From: Sutterellaceae bacterium
GTDB taxonomy: Bacteria; Pseudomonadota; Gammaproteobacteria; Burkholderiales; Burkholderiaceae_F
Length of the DNA stretch: 7,417 nucleotides
Direction of reading: 5' to 3'
Assembly (NCBI GenBank): GCA_030531135.1
Contig: JAUNOJ010000082.1
Coordinates: 1 to 7,417 of the forward strand
The notes below the pieces were generated by a model that made no database searches, had not been told where the DNA came from, and saw nothing but the letters and a program-made list of their open reading frames with translations. The stretch's first letter is position 1; each line of letters opens with the position of its first letter. Positions 6,024-7,417 of the stretch are shown one piece after another. The position numbers and the translations under genes were made by a program.

Positions 6024-7343
6024 TTAGCGATCGAGCAAATCGTCGACGTGACGAAGTTTGGAGCCGGTATAGAGCTGTCTCGGACGCCCGAGCTTGCAGG
6101 TCGGATCGTTGATCATTTCGTTCATCTGGGCAAACCATCCGACGGTTCTTGCCAGGGCAAAGATAGCGGTAAATAACGGTACGGGAATGCCGATGGCTTT
6201 TTGCACGATGCCCGAATAGAAGTCGACATTGGGATAGAGCTTGCGGCTCACGAAATAGTCGTCTTCCAAAGCGATGCGCTCCAAGGTCATAGCCAGTTTA
6301 AAGAGCGGATCGTCGTGCAAACCGAGTGCATCCAAAACCTCGTGGCAAGTTTCGCGCATGAGTCGTGCACGCGGATCGTAATTCTTGTACACGCGATGCC
6401 CGAAGCCGATCAAACGATGCTTGGGGTCGTGATGCTCTTTAACGCCTTGGATGAATTCTCCGATCTTGGCTTCGCCGCCGGCGGCCAACAGGTCGGTGAG
6501 CATCTTTAGAGCCGCTTCGTTGGCCCCGCCGTGTTGCGGCCCCCACAGACAAGCCACACCCGAGGCAATGGCGGCAAAGGGGCTTGTGCCCGAGCTCACG
6601 CACAAACGAATGGTGGAAGTCGAAGCGTTTTGCTCATGGTCGGCATGCAAAATGAAGATGCGGTCCATTGCGCGCTCCAACACCGGATTGACTTCGTACT
6701 CTTCGCAAGGAATGGCAAACATCATGCGCAGGAAGTTGCCGGCATACGACAATCCGTTTTTGGGCCACACAAAGGGTTCGCCCACCGAATACTTGTGCAC
6801 CATGCCCACGAGCGTGGGCATCTTGCCGATCATCTGAATCGCAGCCATCGCACGCTGCTCGGGATCGAGCAAATTGGCGCTTTGCGGATAAAACGCACTC
6901 ATGGCACCCACCATGCCGAGCAAAACGGCCATGGGGTGCGCATCGCGCCGAAAGCCGCGTAACAGAAACTGCAACTGCTCGTGCACCATCGTATGGTGCA
7001 TCACTTCGTAGTCGAAGTCGGCTTTCTGCTCGGCATTGGGCAATTCTCCGTTAAGCAACAGGTAACACACCTCAAGAAACGAACATTTGCGTGCCAATTC
7101 GTCAATGGGATAACCGCGGTAGAGCAACTGGCCGGCTTCGCCGTTAATGAAGGTAATGCCGCTTTGACACGACGCTGTCGACATATAGCCCGGATCGTAC
7201 GTGAACTTGCCCGATTTCTTATAAAGCCCCGTAATGTCGATCACGTCGGGCCCCATCGTACCTTCGTACACGGGCAGCGTCACGACGGGAGAGCCGTCGG
7301 AAAAAACCAATTTAACCGTTTTGTTTGCGTTGATGTCGGGCAT
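6024..7343 (-). CDS. gltA: Citrate synthase (type II, Gram-negative hexameric type)
   Basis: Cytosolic enzyme that condenses oxaloacetate with acetyl-CoA to citrate, the entry step of the TCA cycle. The 439-residue protein (E. coli: 427) has the catalytic triad in its expected motifs: H271 ([11 protein letters not shown]), H316 ([14 protein letters not shown]) and D374 (NVDFYSG). It ends with the conserved RPRQLYTG block. The N-terminal beta-rich domain (about residues 1-55, up to the [11 protein letters not shown] motif) is the extension typical of the NADH-regulated Gram-negative form; NADH inhibition itself is inferred from family type. ATG 7343 is chosen because a GAGGA Shine-Dalgarno lies eight bases upstream; an in-frame TTG at 7361 would swallow that site. 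The 3' end nearly abuts glnD on the opposite strand. Only 74 bases upstream are visible and no clear promoter is seen there. Confidence 0.98.
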   Translation of the reverse strand: MPDINANKTVKLVFSDGSPVVTLPVYEGTMGPDVIDITGLYKKSGKFTYDPGYMSTASCQSGITFINGEAGQLLYRGYPIDELARKCSFLEVCYLLLNGELPNAEQKADFDYEVMHHTMVHEQLQFLLRGFRRDAHPMAVLLGMVGAMSAFYPQSANLLDPEQRAMAAIQMIGKMPTLVGMVHKYSVGEPFVWPKNGLSYAGNFLRMMFAIPCEEYEVNPVLERAMDRIFILHADHEQNASTSTIRLCVSSGTSPFAAIASGVACLWGPQHGGANEAALKMLTDLLAAGGEAKIGEFIQGVKEHHDPKHRLIGFGHRVYKNYDPRARLMRETCHEVLDALGLHDDPLFKLAMTLERIALEDDYFVSRKLYPNVDFYSGIVQKAIGIPVPLFTAIFALARTVGWFAQMNEMINDPTCKLGRPRQLYTGSKLRHVDDLLDR

Positions 7344-7351
7344 GGCGCCGA

Positions 7352-7356
7352 TCCTC
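7352..7356 (-). promoter_or_regulatory. Ribosome binding site of gltA
   Basis: GAGGA on the minus strand, eight bases before ATG 7343. It decides the start between ATG 7343 and TTG 7361, and it is the only clear Shine-Dalgarno sequence in the window. Confidence 0.75.
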
Positions 7357-7362
7357 GCCAAA

Positions 7363-7372
7363 GAGAATTCTC
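7363..7372. repeat. Ten-base perfect palindrome upstream of gltA
   Basis: GAGAATTCTC lies about 20 bases before the gltA start, between the right edge and the ribosome binding site. It could be half of an operator or a chance palindrome; it does not extend further in either direction. The rest of 7344-7417 shows no convincing -35/-10 pair on the minus strand and no start of another gene, though the window ends too soon to judge. Confidence 0.25.
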
Positions 7373-7417
7373 AAGTCAGACAAATCGCCGGAGTAAACTG
7401 TAACTCTTTTCGCCTAG

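Noticed and set aside
1..7417. Mobile element, CRISPR array, toxin-antitoxin or defence system
   Set aside because: All space is filled by recognised housekeeping genes. There are no direct-repeat arrays, transposase frames, integrase sites or RNA genes, and no gene with foreign-looking composition.

Overview
The window carries six ordinary chromosomal housekeeping genes, five complete and one cut by the left edge, packed with very little intergenic space. Gene content and order (ygfZ diverging from mltG-tmk; map directly upstream of glnD), the Gram-negative type of citrate synthase and the general protein character suggest a betaproteobacterium, probably in Burkholderiales. A Sutterellaceae-like organism is a guess from overall impression only. 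There is no sign of a phage, insertion sequence, CRISPR array, tRNA, rRNA or defence system, and no stretch above 300 bases lacks a gene.

Layout: on the minus strand, mltG (septal peptidoglycan lytic transglycosylase) is followed after two bases by tmk (thymidylate kinase), which runs off the left edge. They diverge from ygfZ (folate-binding Fe-S maintenance protein) across an AT-rich control region at about 1534-1634. That region holds a good minus-strand sigma70-like promoter, an overlapping plus-strand -10-like hexamer, and a small terminator-like hairpin at the very start of the predicted mltG leader. On the plus strand ygfZ is followed by map (methionine aminopeptidase), then a strong intrinsic terminator, then glnD (PII uridylyltransferase/uridylyl-removing enzyme). 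glnD converges on the minus-strand gene gltA (citrate synthase) with only three bases between the stop codons.

The genes span several core processes: wall synthesis (mltG), dTTP supply (tmk), Fe-S enzyme maintenance (ygfZ), N-terminal protein processing (map), nitrogen sensing (glnD) and entry of carbon into the TCA cycle (gltA). The last two meet biochemically at 2-oxoglutarate and glutamine, but their adjacency may be coincidental.

I did not find a new biological system. The points worth a second look are about expression: the divergent mltG/ygfZ control region with its leader hairpin, the map terminator directly upstream of a glnD that has no visible ribosome binding site, the nearly abutting glnD/gltA 3' ends, the scarcity of Shine-Dalgarno sequences, and an unusual Glu-Leu-Glu in place of the usual Glu-His-Thr next to a metal ligand in Map.
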